From Streptomyces sp. SID8374 (GTDB taxonomy: Bacteria > Actinomycetota > Actinomycetes > Streptomycetales > Streptomycetaceae): DNA of 64,000 nucleotides. Within the stretch, counting starts at the first letter, position 1, and each line of letters begins with the position of its first letter. The notes beneath the pieces were generated by a model. The model did not search any database. It was not told the origin of the DNA and saw nothing but the letters and a program-made list of their open reading frames with translations. Shown piece by piece: positions 45,532-54,846 of this stretch. The position numbers and the translations under genes were made by a program. The stretch lies in the NCBI RefSeq assembly GCF_009865135.1, contig NZ_WWGH01000001.1, forward strand, positions 3,038,001-3,102,000. Reading direction: 5' to 3'.

Positions 45532-46182
45532 ATGAATGCCCAGCCGATGCCCGTACCGGCCCCCGTACCGGGCAAGGGTCCGGACACCGGCCCGGTCCGG
45601 CACTTCGACTCGGGGCGGTGGCTGGCCCAGTACGCCGGCCTCGTACTGGTGGTCTGCCCTCGGTGCGGCGGGCGCGCGCACGTCGTTCCACGCCCCGGGC
45701 TCCCCGAAGTCCGTTACTTCAGCGAGCTGTTGTTCCAGCCCCGCCGTCTGGCCTGCGGAGGGTGCGGCGCCGTCGCCGCATGGCAGCCGGGGATGCGCGG
45801 GGGCGGGCTCGTCGGGGCCCGGCTGGGCGGCACGGAGGATCCGTTCTTCCATCGGCCGCTGTGGTTGCAGACCCGATGCGCCGGTCGTGTTCTCCGGGCC
45901 TACAACGACGAGCACGTCGACCATCTGTCGGCCTACGTCCGCGCCACTCTGCGCGAACGCGGGGGTGCCGGCTCCACGATGATGATGTTCGCCCGGTTGC
46001 CCCGGTGGATGAAGCTGTCCCGCAACCGGTCGGAGGTCCTGGCCGGCCTGGAGACCCTGCGCGGCCTGGCCGGGCGGTCCGCGCCCGCCGACCGGTCCGA
46101 TGCGGCGCACGAGCGCGGTGACCGTTCGAGGGCTTCCGGCGCGCTGTACTTCCGGGGCGGACCGTACGAAGACGCCCCCTGA
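45532..46182 (+). CDS. Zinc-ribbon protein (216 aa)
   Basis: ATG at 45532 is divergent from the kinase gene. VCPRCGGRAHVVP and ACGGCGAVAAW form a two-knuckle zinc ribbon at residues about 43-80. The remainder (LWLQTRCAGRVLRAYNDEHVDHLSAYVR) is basic and conserved in Actinobacteria without known role. No membrane segment. Confidence 0.7.
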   Translation: MNAQPMPVPAPVPGKGPDTGPVRHFDSGRWLAQYAGLVLVVCPRCGGRAHVVPRPGLPEVRYFSELLFQPRRLACGGCGAVAAWQPGMRGGGLVGARLGGTEDPFFHRPLWLQTRCAGRVLRAYNDEHVDHLSAYVRATLRERGGAGSTMMMFARLPRWMKLSRNRSEVLAGLETLRGLAGRSAPADRSDAAHERGDRSRASGALYFRGGPYEDAP

Positions 46183-46195
46183 CCTACGTACCGTA

Positions 46196-46315
46196 CGGAC
46201 AGCCCCACACCCACGCCTACGTCCCGTACGCGGACAGCCTCACGCCCACGTCCCGTTACGCGGAGAGCCCTACGCCCACACCCCGTACGCGGACAGCCCT
46301 ACGCCCCGTGCGGGC
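46196..46315. repeat. Imperfect tandem repeat of about 29-30 bp
   Basis: Roughly four copies of TCCCGTACGCGGACAGCC-like text followed by CTACGCCCAC, each with one or two changes. It fills the gap between convergent genes 45532-46182 and 46328-47251. Tandem repeats of this kind in streptomycetes often vary in copy number. Confidence 0.65.
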
Positions 46316-46327
46316 AGTCGCGCCCCC

Positions 46328-47251
46328 TCAAGCGCACACCACCCCCATCTGCGCCGCCGCATGGTGCGCGCCCACCCGGTCCGCCGCGCCCCAGTCACGG
46401 CCCCGGTCGATGAGCAGGACCGCGAACGTGTCGCCCTTGACGGGGTAGTTGCCCACCTCGACCGGGCTCCCCCGGTGCTGCGTCTGGCGCACCGCGAACC
46501 CGGTGTACGCGCTGTCCGCGTCGGCCGGATCGGAGAGCACCCGGTACACCGTCGGGTCGCCCGCCACGTCGCGGGCGCGCCCCTCCGGCACGAACACCGT
46601 GAGCGCGCACTCGCTGAACCCCTCGCCGAGGTGCCAGGACCAGGTGGCGGTGGAGCCCCGGTCCTCGGTGGGGCTGCCCGACATGGGGACGGCGCTGAAC
46701 CGGCCGTCGCAGCCGCCGCCGGTGAAGCCGCCGGAGGCGACCCCGTACCAGCCCGCCTCGCCCTTCTCGAAGCGGCCGTACTCCCGGTACTCCCCCACCG
46801 TGCAGCCCGGGCCGGCCCACCCCGTGAAGCGGTGGCCCTCCGCAGGGGGAGGAACCGGGGCCTCCGGCGCCTCCGAGGGCGGCTCCCCGGGTGAGGGCTC
46901 GCCCGCGGCGTCCTCCCCCGGGCCGATACGGGTCGGCGCCCCGCCTCCGATCCGGTCCGGCAGGGCGCCCGTCCGGCCCGCCGCGTCCGTACGGCTCGTA
47001 CCGCCGGCCATGCTTCCGCCGCCCGACAGGAGCAGCGCGGCCACCGTCGCCAGGCCGCCGGCGGCCACCACAACTCCCGCCGTCAGCAAGGCTTTACGTC
47101 GTCGGGGCAAGGTCGAGACGCGGCCGGTCAAGGTCTCGTTCGCGACCCAGGAGCCTTCGCCGGCCGCTGTCCGGGAACGGGCCGCTCCGCAGCCGGGGCA
47201 GACCATCCCCGGCAGGGCGCCGCGTTGACCGCCGCAGTGTTGGCACTTCAT
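46328..47251 (-). CDS. Membrane-anchored protein with zinc ribbon (307 aa)
   Basis: ATG at 47251. MKCQHCGGQRGALPGMVCPGC is a zinc ribbon; one transmembrane helix follows (about 54-74, LLTAGVVVAAGGLATVAAL); then a Pro/Glu-rich linker and an extracytoplasmic domain with paired Cys (GCTVGEY, GGCDGRF, ECALTVF). The layout suggests a cytoplasmic zinc head joined to an exported sensor or binding domain. Ligand unknown. Confidence 0.72.
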   Translation of the reverse strand: MKCQHCGGQRGALPGMVCPGCGAARSRTAAGEGSWVANETLTGRVSTLPRRRKALLTAGVVVAAGGLATVAALLLSGGGSMAGGTSRTDAAGRTGALPDRIGGGAPTRIGPGEDAAGEPSPGEPPSEAPEAPVPPPAEGHRFTGWAGPGCTVGEYREYGRFEKGEAGWYGVASGGFTGGGCDGRFSAVPMSGSPTEDRGSTATWSWHLGEGFSECALTVFVPEGRARDVAGDPTVYRVLSDPADADSAYTGFAVRQTQHRGSPVEVGNYPVKGDTFAVLLIDRGRDWGAADRVGAHHAAAQMGVVCA

Positions 47252-47469
47252 GACAGGACACCTTGCCAGGGTGGCGCCCGCAGAGGGAGGGCCCACGACC
47301 GATGGCCCGTACAGGGATCAGGGACGTACAGGAATCGCGGGCGTTGCGGGGGCCGGAAGGGCAACGTCCTTGCAGAAACGGCCGGTTCGGCTCAGCCGAG
47401 CCCGTCCGCCCGGCCGGGCCCCTCCGCTCGGCCGGGCCCCTTCTCTTCTCTCAGCTGAGCTCCCTTCCC

Positions 47470-49458
47470 TCAACTGAGCTCCTCCGGGCACGGCGTTCCC
47501 GGCGGCAGCTGGTACGGGGCCGCCAGCCGGTACACCCCCGGCTTCGGCGCGAGGAGTTCGGTCCACTCGTCGCCGTACGGCCCCTCGTCCTCGACCTTGT
47601 TCAGGCAGCCGTGGATGTTGTCGAAGGTCCTGGGGGCCGTCTCGTCCTCCTGCGTCCGCAGCTTGGACTCCTCGGTCTCCTCCGGCCGCTCCAGGCTCCT
47701 GCCCTGCTCGTCGACGAGGGCGAGCCAGCGCGAGTGCGGGATCCGGATCAGCACCCGGCCCGCCGACTCGACCCGGATCGTCAGCTCGTTCGCTCCCGCC
47801 TTCTCCACCGTCGCGGGCGGATCGGCGAGCGGGGTCGGCTCCAGGACGCGGTAGAGCTTCCAGTTCTCGTCGCTCCATATCTCGCGGAGGTAGGAGAGTC
47901 CCTTGCCGACGAGTTCCGTCTCCCTCTCGGCCCCGCCGTCCGGCCGTCCGGTGGGCAGCACCACGTAGTGGACCGCCCAGCGGTCCAGCCACTGGCGGTA
48001 GTTGACCGCGTTCAGCGTGTCGTCGTAGAAGAGCGGGTTGCGCTTCATGTCGGCCTGCCGGTTCCAGCCGCGGGCCAGGTTGTACGTGGCCAGCGCCGAG
48101 GCCTCCCGGTGGCTGCTCGCGGGGACCACCTCGACCCGGCCCCGCTCGGCCCCGACCTGCTGGAGCTGGTTGACCAGGGGGGCCAGCGAACGCGCCCAGG
48201 AGGCATCCGGGGTGGTGCGGACGATGTCGTCGACGCCCTTGAAGCCGATCCAGAAGTTGAGCCCGGCGAACGCCAGGACCAGCGCGTACCAGCGGCGGCT
48301 GCGCGGTCTCGTGTACGGCAGGGCGGCGAGCAGCACGATCCCGGCGAACAGCATCGCCATGCGGGTCACGTTCGACCCGATCTGCGAGTCGACGAAGTAC
48401 GTGAGCACCGTGCCGAAGCCGTAGACCGCGGCCGCCGTGCGGACCGTGGACCAGTCGCGCGGTACGAGGACGAAGATCAGGACCGAGAAGAGGAACGGCA
48501 GCGACACCGTGCCCAGCGACATCGGCTGCGTACCCGAGAACGGGAAGAGGAGGGAGGACAGCGCCACCACGGCCACGGGGGCGAGCCCGATCGCGTACGC
48601 GCCGGGGCGCCGCTTGTGGAGGAAGAGCGCGGCCGCGACCACCCCGAGGAAGAGCCCGGCGACCGGGCTGGAGGCGGTGGCGAGACCGGCGAGCGGAGCG
48701 GCGACGGCCGCCTTGGCCCACCGCTTGTACCGCCAGCGGTACGGCCAGCAGAAGACCGCGGCGACGGCCCCGACGGCGAACATCATGCCGAGCCCGAACG
48801 TCACCCGCCCCGACAGCGCGTTGCACAGATAGGCGAACACCCCGGCCAGCGAACAGGCCAGCGGATTGCGCACGGCCCGCACCCGGACCAGGATCAGCGC
48901 GGTCAGCGCCGCCGAGACCGTCCCCACGATCATCATCGTGGAGCGGACGCCGAGCACCGACATCAGATACGGCGAGACCACGCTGTACGAGACGGGGTGC
49001 ATGCCCCCGTACCAGGCGAGGTTGTACGCGGTGCCCGGGTGCCGGCCCACGAACTCGGCCCAGGCGTCCTGCGCCGCGATGTCGCCGCCGCTGTTGGCGA
49101 AGAAGAGGAACCACAGGACGTGGGTGACGGCCGCGGCCGCCGTGGCGATGGTGACGGGGTGGCGCAGGAGGCGGCGGGGCAGGGGGGTGGTGTCGGTGGG
49201 CGGGTCGGGGGTGGTGCCGGACTGCTCGGACGAGGCGGTCCGCTCGGAGTCGGAGGGGGCGGGCGTTCCGGGTTCCGACGTTCCGGATGCGGAGGGTTCC
49301 GGCGCTCCGGATTCCGGCGTTCCAGATGTGGCGGGCTCCGACGTTCCGGATTCCGGCGTACGCGGGGACGGCAGCAGCGTGCGCGGGGCGGCGCCGTCGG
49401 CGATCTCCCCGGTGCTGTTGTCCGCCTCGCGGCCGGGTCTCGGCTCCGCGGTGGTCAC
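47470..49458 (-). CDS. Large polytopic membrane protein with extracellular C terminus
   Basis: 662 residues. The first 90 are Ser/Pro/Glu-rich with repeats of (T/S)SEP(G/A)-type text; about ten hydrophobic helices follow (from RHPVTIATAAAAVTHVLWFL to RWYALVLAFAGLNFWIGF); residues 420-662 are soluble. AWYGGMHPVSYSVVSPYLM resembles the first extracellular loop of GT-C glycosyltransferases and related transferases of cell-wall biosynthesis. Exact family unassigned. GTG start at 49458. Confidence 0.7.
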   Translation of the reverse strand: MTTAEPRPGREADNSTGEIADGAAPRTLLPSPRTPESGTSEPATSGTPESGAPEPSASGTSEPGTPAPSDSERTASSEQSGTTPDPPTDTTPLPRRLLRHPVTIATAAAAVTHVLWFLFFANSGGDIAAQDAWAEFVGRHPGTAYNLAWYGGMHPVSYSVVSPYLMSVLGVRSTMMIVGTVSAALTALILVRVRAVRNPLACSLAGVFAYLCNALSGRVTFGLGMMFAVGAVAAVFCWPYRWRYKRWAKAAVAAPLAGLATASSPVAGLFLGVVAAALFLHKRRPGAYAIGLAPVAVVALSSLLFPFSGTQPMSLGTVSLPFLFSVLIFVLVPRDWSTVRTAAAVYGFGTVLTYFVDSQIGSNVTRMAMLFAGIVLLAALPYTRPRSRRWYALVLAFAGLNFWIGFKGVDDIVRTTPDASWARSLAPLVNQLQQVGAERGRVEVVPASSHREASALATYNLARGWNRQADMKRNPLFYDDTLNAVNYRQWLDRWAVHYVVLPTGRPDGGAERETELVGKGLSYLREIWSDENWKLYRVLEPTPLADPPATVEKAGANELTIRVESAGRVLIRIPHSRWLALVDEQGRSLERPEETEESKLRTQEDETAPRTFDNIHGCLNKVEDEGPYGDEWTELLAPKPGVYRLAAPYQLPPGTPCPEELS

Positions 49459-49626
49459 TACGGCTCTCCCCGTCCTCCGCCGGCCCCGTACGCCTTTCAG
49501 GACGCGTCCCGGCGCCCTTCAGTTGTCCGGGGACGCTAACACGTACCTCCGACACATACCCGTGACATGGAGCGGGGTGAGCGATGCCGCTCACCCCGTC
49601 CCACGACCGTCCGTACCGCCGCGCGC

Positions 49627-52194
49627 TCAGCCGATCCTGGTCAGCTTGTCGCCGAAAGCCGGCTGGGCGAGGTCGTCCTGGAGCACCACCGGTGCCGTGA
49701 CCTTCCCCGTACCCGTGCCCACGGTCACCATGCCGACCTCGCTGCCGGCCTTCGCGGAGTGCGCGATGCCCTTGCCGCTGTCGGTGACCTTGAGCTCCAC
49801 CTCCAGGCCGGGCCAGCCGACCGCCTTGAGGTTCTTGGTCGCTATCACCGGGGTCTGTGCGCCGAATCCGTTGTCCACATACCCGACCACGTCGCCCTTC
49901 TTCACCACCGTGGCGGAGGTCGGGGCCTTCTGCGCGTCCTTGATCAGCTTCAGGCTGTTCTGGAGGGACAGCTCCAGGCTGTCGTAGACCCTGCCCGTAC
50001 CTGCCTGCTGGCCCATGACCGCTCCGTAGATCCAGAGCACCTTGCCGTCGACCTTGGTGTTCGCGGACCAGAGCAGGTTGCCGCCCGCCGGGGTGGAGGA
50101 GCCGGTCTTGATGCCGCTCACACCGTCCTGAAGGAGCAGCGTGTTGTTGTTGTAGATCTTGCCGTCTATGCCCTTGATCTCGACCTCGGGCATGTCCACG
50201 ATCTCCCGGAACACGTCGTTCTTCATGACCGCCTGGGCCAGCTTCAGCTGGTCGGCCGCGGTGGAGACGGTGGTCTTCTCCAGGCCGCTCGGGTCCGTGT
50301 ACGTCGAGTTGGTCATCCCGAGGTCCTTGGCCGCGTCGTTCATCTTGTCGATGAACTTGTCCTCGCTGCCCGCGTCCCAGCGGGCGAGCAGCCGCGCCGC
50401 GTTGTTCCCCGAGGGGATCATCAGCAGCTGGAGCATCTGCCGCTGGGTGAGCTGCTGGCCCTTGGTCAGGGGCGCCGTCGACTCGTCGGGGCGCTTGGAC
50501 TCGTCCTCGGCCTTCTGGTCGACGGTGATCGTCTCGCCCTGCTCGTCACCCTTGAGGGGGTGGCCCTCAAGGATCACGTAGGCGGTCATGACCTTCGCGA
50601 CGCTGGCGATGGGCGCCGGCTTCTGCGCCCCCTCGGAGCCGAGCGACCCGACGCCGTCCACCATCACGGCGGACTGCCCCTGGCCCGGCCAGGACAGCTT
50701 CGTCTCGCCGCCCTCGAAGGTGTACGTCGGCTTCGCCGTGAGCTCGAGGGACGGCTCGGGCAGCGGGCGCATCACCTGCACGATCGCAAAGACGATCAGC
50801 AGGAGGAGGACCAGCGGGGTCCAGATCTTGACCCGCCGGACCGCCGTACGGACCGGGGTCTCGGCCGGCGGCGGGGTGTTCGTCAGCTCGGCGAGCAGGT
50901 CGAGGGGCGGCTTGGGCGGCAGCGGCTGCTGCCGGGTCCGCTCGGCGGCCGCCCAGGAGGGGGCGGCGGGGGTGGGGTTGGGCGAGGTGGGGGCCGGGGC
51001 TGCCGATGCCGGGGCCGCCGCGTCGGTGTCCGGCTTGCCCGTCGGCGCCTCGGTCTCCGGCGCGCGGGGCGCGGGGGCGGGGCGTACGTCGTCGGAGCGC
51101 AGCGGCACGAAGGTGCTGGTGCGCTCGACCGCGCTCTCGGGCTTGCCCTTCTCCGGCTTCGCCTCGGCCTTTTCCGGCTTGGGCTCGGCGGCGCTCCCGG
51201 ACGCACCTCGGGCCTTGTCGCCCGCGGCCTTGAGCTCCTGGAGCTCCTGGGGCGACAGCTTCAGCGCGGTGGTCGGCTGGTCGACCCGCTTGGCGGGCGC
51301 GGGCGCCTTGAAGACGGCCGTGGGCTGATCGATTCCTCGCAGGTCGTCGCCGGATTCGGCGGCGGGGGCGGGGGCGGGAGCGGGGGCCTCGTCGGCGTCG
51401 GGGGCAGCGTCCGCGTCAGGCTCGGCGTCGGCGTCGGAATCGGGCTCGGCGTCGGGGGCAGCGTCCGCGTCGGGCTCGGCGTCGGCGTCGGCTGCGGACT
51501 CCGTCTTCCCGGCGGACTCCGTCTTTTCGGCGGACTCCGGCTCCCCGGCCACCTCCGGGTCCTCGGCGGGCTCGGGCTCTCCGCCGGACTCGGCCTTGGC
51601 CTCGCCCTCGCCCTCACCCTTATCCTCGCCCTCGGCCGCCGCATCGACCCAAGCGGCCACCGCAGCACGCAGCCGTACGTCACCGGGCTCCGGCTCGTCG
51701 GACTCCGGCTCGCCCGCAGCGGCGTCGGCCGTGCCAGTCGTGCCAGCCGAGCCAGCCGCGTCGACTACGTCGCCCTCAGGGGCCTCCGCGGTCGCCTCAG
51801 GGCTCTCGGGGCCCTCGGGGTCCTCTGCGGGCTTCTGGGGCGTTACAGCGCCCTCAGAAGCCTTCGCAGGCTCCTCCTCGGCGGAAGCCTGCTCCTTCTC
51901 AGGGGAAACGGGCTCCTCGGCGGACGCCGCCGGCGCACGCCGCCCGGCCTCGTCCTCCGGAAGCCGCGGCCGGAAGACAGCCGTAGCCGTGTCCGACGTC
52001 ACCGCGCCCGGCGTCACCTCGTCGACACCCACACCCTCGGCAACGTCCGCACGAGCCTCGTCCGCACCGCCCGCATCCGAATCGGCCGCATCCGCACCGG
52101 GCTCGCGGAACACCGCAAAGCGCGGGTCGCGTTCCTCCGCAGCCGTCCCCGACGACTTCCGCTGCTCCGTTTTGTCGGGGGACTCGCCCGCCAC
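49627..52194 (-). CDS. D-alanyl-D-alanine carboxypeptidase with long acidic N-terminal region
   Basis: 855 residues. GTG at 52194 follows GAGGAGG. Residues 1-400 are disordered and acidic with Ala/Asp/Glu/Pro repeats (PDADAAPDAEPDSDADAEP); a transmembrane helix (VLLLLIVFAIVQVM) precedes the extracellular serine peptidase: SVAK (SxxK), SGNN (SxN) and KTGSS (KTG). This class trims the peptidoglycan pentapeptide. The unusually long cytoplasmic acidic region may localise the enzyme or be phosphorylated. Confidence 0.88.
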   Translation of the reverse strand: MAGESPDKTEQRKSSGTAAEERDPRFAVFREPGADAADSDAGGADEARADVAEGVGVDEVTPGAVTSDTATAVFRPRLPEDEAGRRAPAASAEEPVSPEKEQASAEEEPAKASEGAVTPQKPAEDPEGPESPEATAEAPEGDVVDAAGSAGTTGTADAAAGEPESDEPEPGDVRLRAAVAAWVDAAAEGEDKGEGEGEAKAESGGEPEPAEDPEVAGEPESAEKTESAGKTESAADADAEPDADAAPDAEPDSDADAEPDADAAPDADEAPAPAPAPAAESGDDLRGIDQPTAVFKAPAPAKRVDQPTTALKLSPQELQELKAAGDKARGASGSAAEPKPEKAEAKPEKGKPESAVERTSTFVPLRSDDVRPAPAPRAPETEAPTGKPDTDAAAPASAAPAPTSPNPTPAAPSWAAAERTRQQPLPPKPPLDLLAELTNTPPPAETPVRTAVRRVKIWTPLVLLLLIVFAIVQVMRPLPEPSLELTAKPTYTFEGGETKLSWPGQGQSAVMVDGVGSLGSEGAQKPAPIASVAKVMTAYVILEGHPLKGDEQGETITVDQKAEDESKRPDESTAPLTKGQQLTQRQMLQLLMIPSGNNAARLLARWDAGSEDKFIDKMNDAAKDLGMTNSTYTDPSGLEKTTVSTAADQLKLAQAVMKNDVFREIVDMPEVEIKGIDGKIYNNNTLLLQDGVSGIKTGSSTPAGGNLLWSANTKVDGKVLWIYGAVMGQQAGTGRVYDSLELSLQNSLKLIKDAQKAPTSATVVKKGDVVGYVDNGFGAQTPVIATKNLKAVGWPGLEVELKVTDSGKGIAHSAKAGSEVGMVTVGTGTGKVTAPVVLQDDLAQPAFGDKLTRIG

Positions 52195-52387
52195 CGATGC
52201 CTCCTCATGCGCCGCGGGGCAACCCCCGCGCTGTCCGAACCATCTACCAGTGTCCTGTGTGAACCCCTGGCCGAGCTGCTAGACGAGAACGACATACCTA
52301 CTGGTTCCCGTACAAAGCAGTCAGGCGCTCTCGACAGATGAATGTGAGAGGGGTCACCCTGTCAGACATCCACGCGGGGAGGCATGG

Positions 52388-53107
52388 ATGGGCAGGAGCC
52401 GCAGAACAATCCCGGAGGAGCTTCTGTTGCTCGCTCTGGACCCGACCACGGGTACCACAGCGCAGCCGCAGTCGCTCGACCTCGGCCTGGCCGGGGCACA
52501 GCTAGTGGAGCTGGCTCTGGCAGGACGGATAGCCCCTGACGGGGATCGTATCGCCGTGGTGATGCCACGGCCGACAGGAGATCCGACACTGGACTCCGCA
52601 CTGGAGCTGCTGCGCCGTCGTGGCAGCCCGGTCCGGGCGGTCCACTGGATCGGCGGACCCCGGCTGGGGCTGCGCCAGATCTATCTCGCCCATCTGGAGC
52701 GGTGCGGCATGGTTCATGCCGTGGCGGGCCAGATGTGCGGAGTGCTGCCGACGACTCGCTACCAGGCGACGGAGACAGCCATCAGCCGGGACATCAGAGC
52801 CCGGCTGGACAGTGCGATCCGCACCGGCGTACCGCCGGACCCGCGGACCGCGGCGCTCGCCGCACTGGCCCACGCGGTCGGACTCGGCAAGCACCTGTAC
52901 CCCGGGAACGAGGGGCGTTCATCGCGCTCCCGGCTCCGGGACCTGATCAGGCACGACCCCATGGGCGGCCTCGTGGCGCACGCCGTGATGGACGTCCAGA
53001 ACGGAGTGGCGGTCCAGCCACGCCGTACGCAGCAGGCAGCGGGCGTTCCGTTGCAGCCGCAAGCACAGGCCCGCCGGGGCAGCATGGCGCACACCGCCGC
53101 GAGCTGA
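52388..53107 (+). CDS. GOLPH3/Vps74-family protein (GPP34 domain)
   Basis: 239 residues. IPEELLLLALDPTTGT and GLAGAQLVELALAGRIAPDGDRI are the conserved N-terminal helices; GMVHAVAGQMCGVLPTTRYQ and DPRTAALAALAHAVGLGKHLY follow the family. In eukaryotes the fold binds PI4P and glycosyltransferases; the actinobacterial role is unknown. ATG at 52388 is set back from the divergent carboxypeptidase gene. Confidence 0.85.
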   Translation: MGRSRRTIPEELLLLALDPTTGTTAQPQSLDLGLAGAQLVELALAGRIAPDGDRIAVVMPRPTGDPTLDSALELLRRRGSPVRAVHWIGGPRLGLRQIYLAHLERCGMVHAVAGQMCGVLPTTRYQATETAISRDIRARLDSAIRTGVPPDPRTAALAALAHAVGLGKHLYPGNEGRSSRSRLRDLIRHDPMGGLVAHAVMDVQNGVAVQPRRTQQAAGVPLQPQAQARRGSMAHTAAS

Positions 53108-53203
53108 CCCGGAGGGCCCGAGCAGGACCCGCGCAGAGGACCGCGCGGACAATCGCACACCGCCGTACCGTCGTCACAGGACCCGGTCCGGGAGCCGCAC
53201 CAC

Positions 53204-53239
53204 GCACGGGGCAGCCGGTTTCGACCGGCTGCCCCGTGC
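53204..53239 (+). terminator. Strong terminator with TTCG tetraloop
   Basis: A perfect 16-bp stem (GCACGGGGCAGCCGGT and complement) closed by TTCG. It lies 100 nt after the GOLPH3-family gene and before the XRE promoter. The rest of the 306-nt gap (53108-53413) shows no gene. Confidence 0.85.
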
Positions 53240-53413
53240 GCTTGCGCGCCGTAGCGCACGCCCTCTCACGCGCCGGTGCGTGCTCCGGTGCGCGGTCGGG
53301 GGCTTATACCGCACGCACCTGCTTGTGGCCGTTTCCCAGCGCGGCCGGGGCAAGGGGTGGCAATCTGCTGAGCAGTAGATACGCACAGCTACATAGCCGG
53401 AGGTGCACTTTCC

Positions 53414-54271
53414 GTGCCGTCCAACGTCAATCCCACAGTCAGGCGACGCAGGTTGGGCCAGGAACTGCGCCGCCTGCGCGAACTCAAAGGCATGACGGCC
53501 GAGGAGGTGGCGGAGCGTCTGCTGGTCTCGCAGTCGAAGATCAGCCGCCTGGAGAACGGCCGCCGTTCCATCAGCCAGCGCGACGTGCGCGACCTCTGCG
53601 GGGTGTACGAGGTCGAGGACGTCCGCATCGTCGACTCGCTCATGCAGATGGCCAAGGACTCGCGCCAGCAGGGCTGGTGGCACGCCTTCGGCGACATCCC
53701 GTACAGCGTCTACATCGGTCTGGAGACGGACGCGGAGTCCCTGCGCGTGTACGAGCCCCAGATGGTTCCGGGCCTGCTCCAGACCCGGGCGTACGCCGAG
53801 GCGCTGATCAGCGGCGCGCTGCCCGAGGCCCCGCCGTCGGACATCGAGAAGCGCGTCAACGTACGGTCCCGGCGCCAGGACCGGGTCAACGCGCCGGAGA
53901 ACCCGCTCCGGCTCTGGGCCGTGATCGACGAGTCGGCGCTGCGCCGGCGGGTCGGTGACAACCAGGTGATGATCGACCAGCTGGAGCACCTGGTGGAGCA
54001 GTCGCACCTGCCGCATGTGACCGTGCAGGTGCTGCCGTTCGAGATGGGCGCCCACCCCGGGATCAACGGCCAGTACGCGATCCTGGAGTTCCCGGACGCC
54101 GCGGACTCCAGCGTCGTCTACATCGAGGGCGTCACGAGCGATCTCTATCTGGAGAAGGCGAACGACGTGCAGCGCTACAGCGTGATGTACGAGCACCTGC
54201 GGGCGCAGGCCCTGAACGTGGAGCAGACGCGGGAGTTCATCACCAAGATCGCCAAGTCGTACACCAGCTGA
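53414..54271 (+). CDS. XRE regulator with DUF5753 domain
   Basis: GTG at 53414 behind GGAGG. LGQELRRLRELKGMTAEEVAERLLVSQSKISRLENGRRSISQRDVRDLC is the XRE domain; the C-terminal 190 residues, with YEPQMVPGLLQTRAYAEAL and SHLPHVTVQVLPFEMGAHPG, are DUF5753. Such proteins are paired with a DUF397 gene, here 54509-54715, as in the WhiJ-type developmental switches of Streptomyces. Confidence 0.9.
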   Translation: MPSNVNPTVRRRRLGQELRRLRELKGMTAEEVAERLLVSQSKISRLENGRRSISQRDVRDLCGVYEVEDVRIVDSLMQMAKDSRQQGWWHAFGDIPYSVYIGLETDAESLRVYEPQMVPGLLQTRAYAEALISGALPEAPPSDIEKRVNVRSRRQDRVNAPENPLRLWAVIDESALRRRVGDNQVMIDQLEHLVEQSHLPHVTVQVLPFEMGAHPGINGQYAILEFPDAADSSVVYIEGVTSDLYLEKANDVQRYSVMYEHLRAQALNVEQTREFITKIAKSYTS

Positions 54272-54508
54272 CGCCAGCTGACACCAGCAAGTCGTACAAC
54301 ACCAGCTGGATCAGGACACCGAAGGTCGTCGGGTGAATCGGCGGCGGCACGATACACCGCCGCCGACTCACAACGTAAGAGTTACCGGCAAAATGGCACC
54401 CGGTCGAGTGAACGGCCATCTCATGGAAGCGGCTTGGCGAGTAGCGTCGATCACGCCAACCGGAATCAGGTTGGTGCGACTCACCCAACTCTCTGAACCG
54501 GAGTGAAC

Positions 54509-54715
54509 ATGGCAATTCTTCAGGGTGCTACGGACATGTGGACGAAGTCGTCGTACTCCGGGGGCAACGGCGCTTGCGTCGAGGTCAAGTCCCCGGTCGC
54601 TCTGTCCATCGCCGTGCGTGACTCGAAGGCCCCTGAGGGCCCCTCGCTCACCTTCGTCCCCGGTGCGTGGAACGCGTTCGTGCGCGATGTCGCCACGAGC
54701 CCGGTCGACGCCTGA
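54509..54715 (+). CDS. DUF397 protein (68 aa)
   Basis: ATG at 54509 with GGAG 7 nt upstream. WTKSSYSGGNGACVEV followed by VRDSKAPEGPSLTF and an AWNAFVRDV helix is DUF397. It acts with the XRE-DUF5753 regulator upstream, usually antagonising it. The 237 nt between them likely contain a separate promoter (CGTAAGAGTT region); no other gene is seen. Confidence 0.88.
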   Translation: MAILQGATDMWTKSSYSGGNGACVEVKSPVALSIAVRDSKAPEGPSLTFVPGAWNAFVRDVATSPVDA

Positions 54716-54846
54716 CAAAAGGCACTCGCCCGACGTCCGAAAACCGCCTGTCCGCATCGCAGGCCGCACCACCTGATGGAGCCCTCTCGACCGGTTCGCC
54801 GTCCTGGCCGAGGGGGCTCGGCATATCGGCCCCGCACCGGCGGGCG

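Noticed and set aside
49567..52341. Plus-strand frame of 924 codons opposite the carboxypeptidase
   Set aside because: Antisense shadow of the acidic repeat region; Arg/Gly/Leu-rich with no domain.
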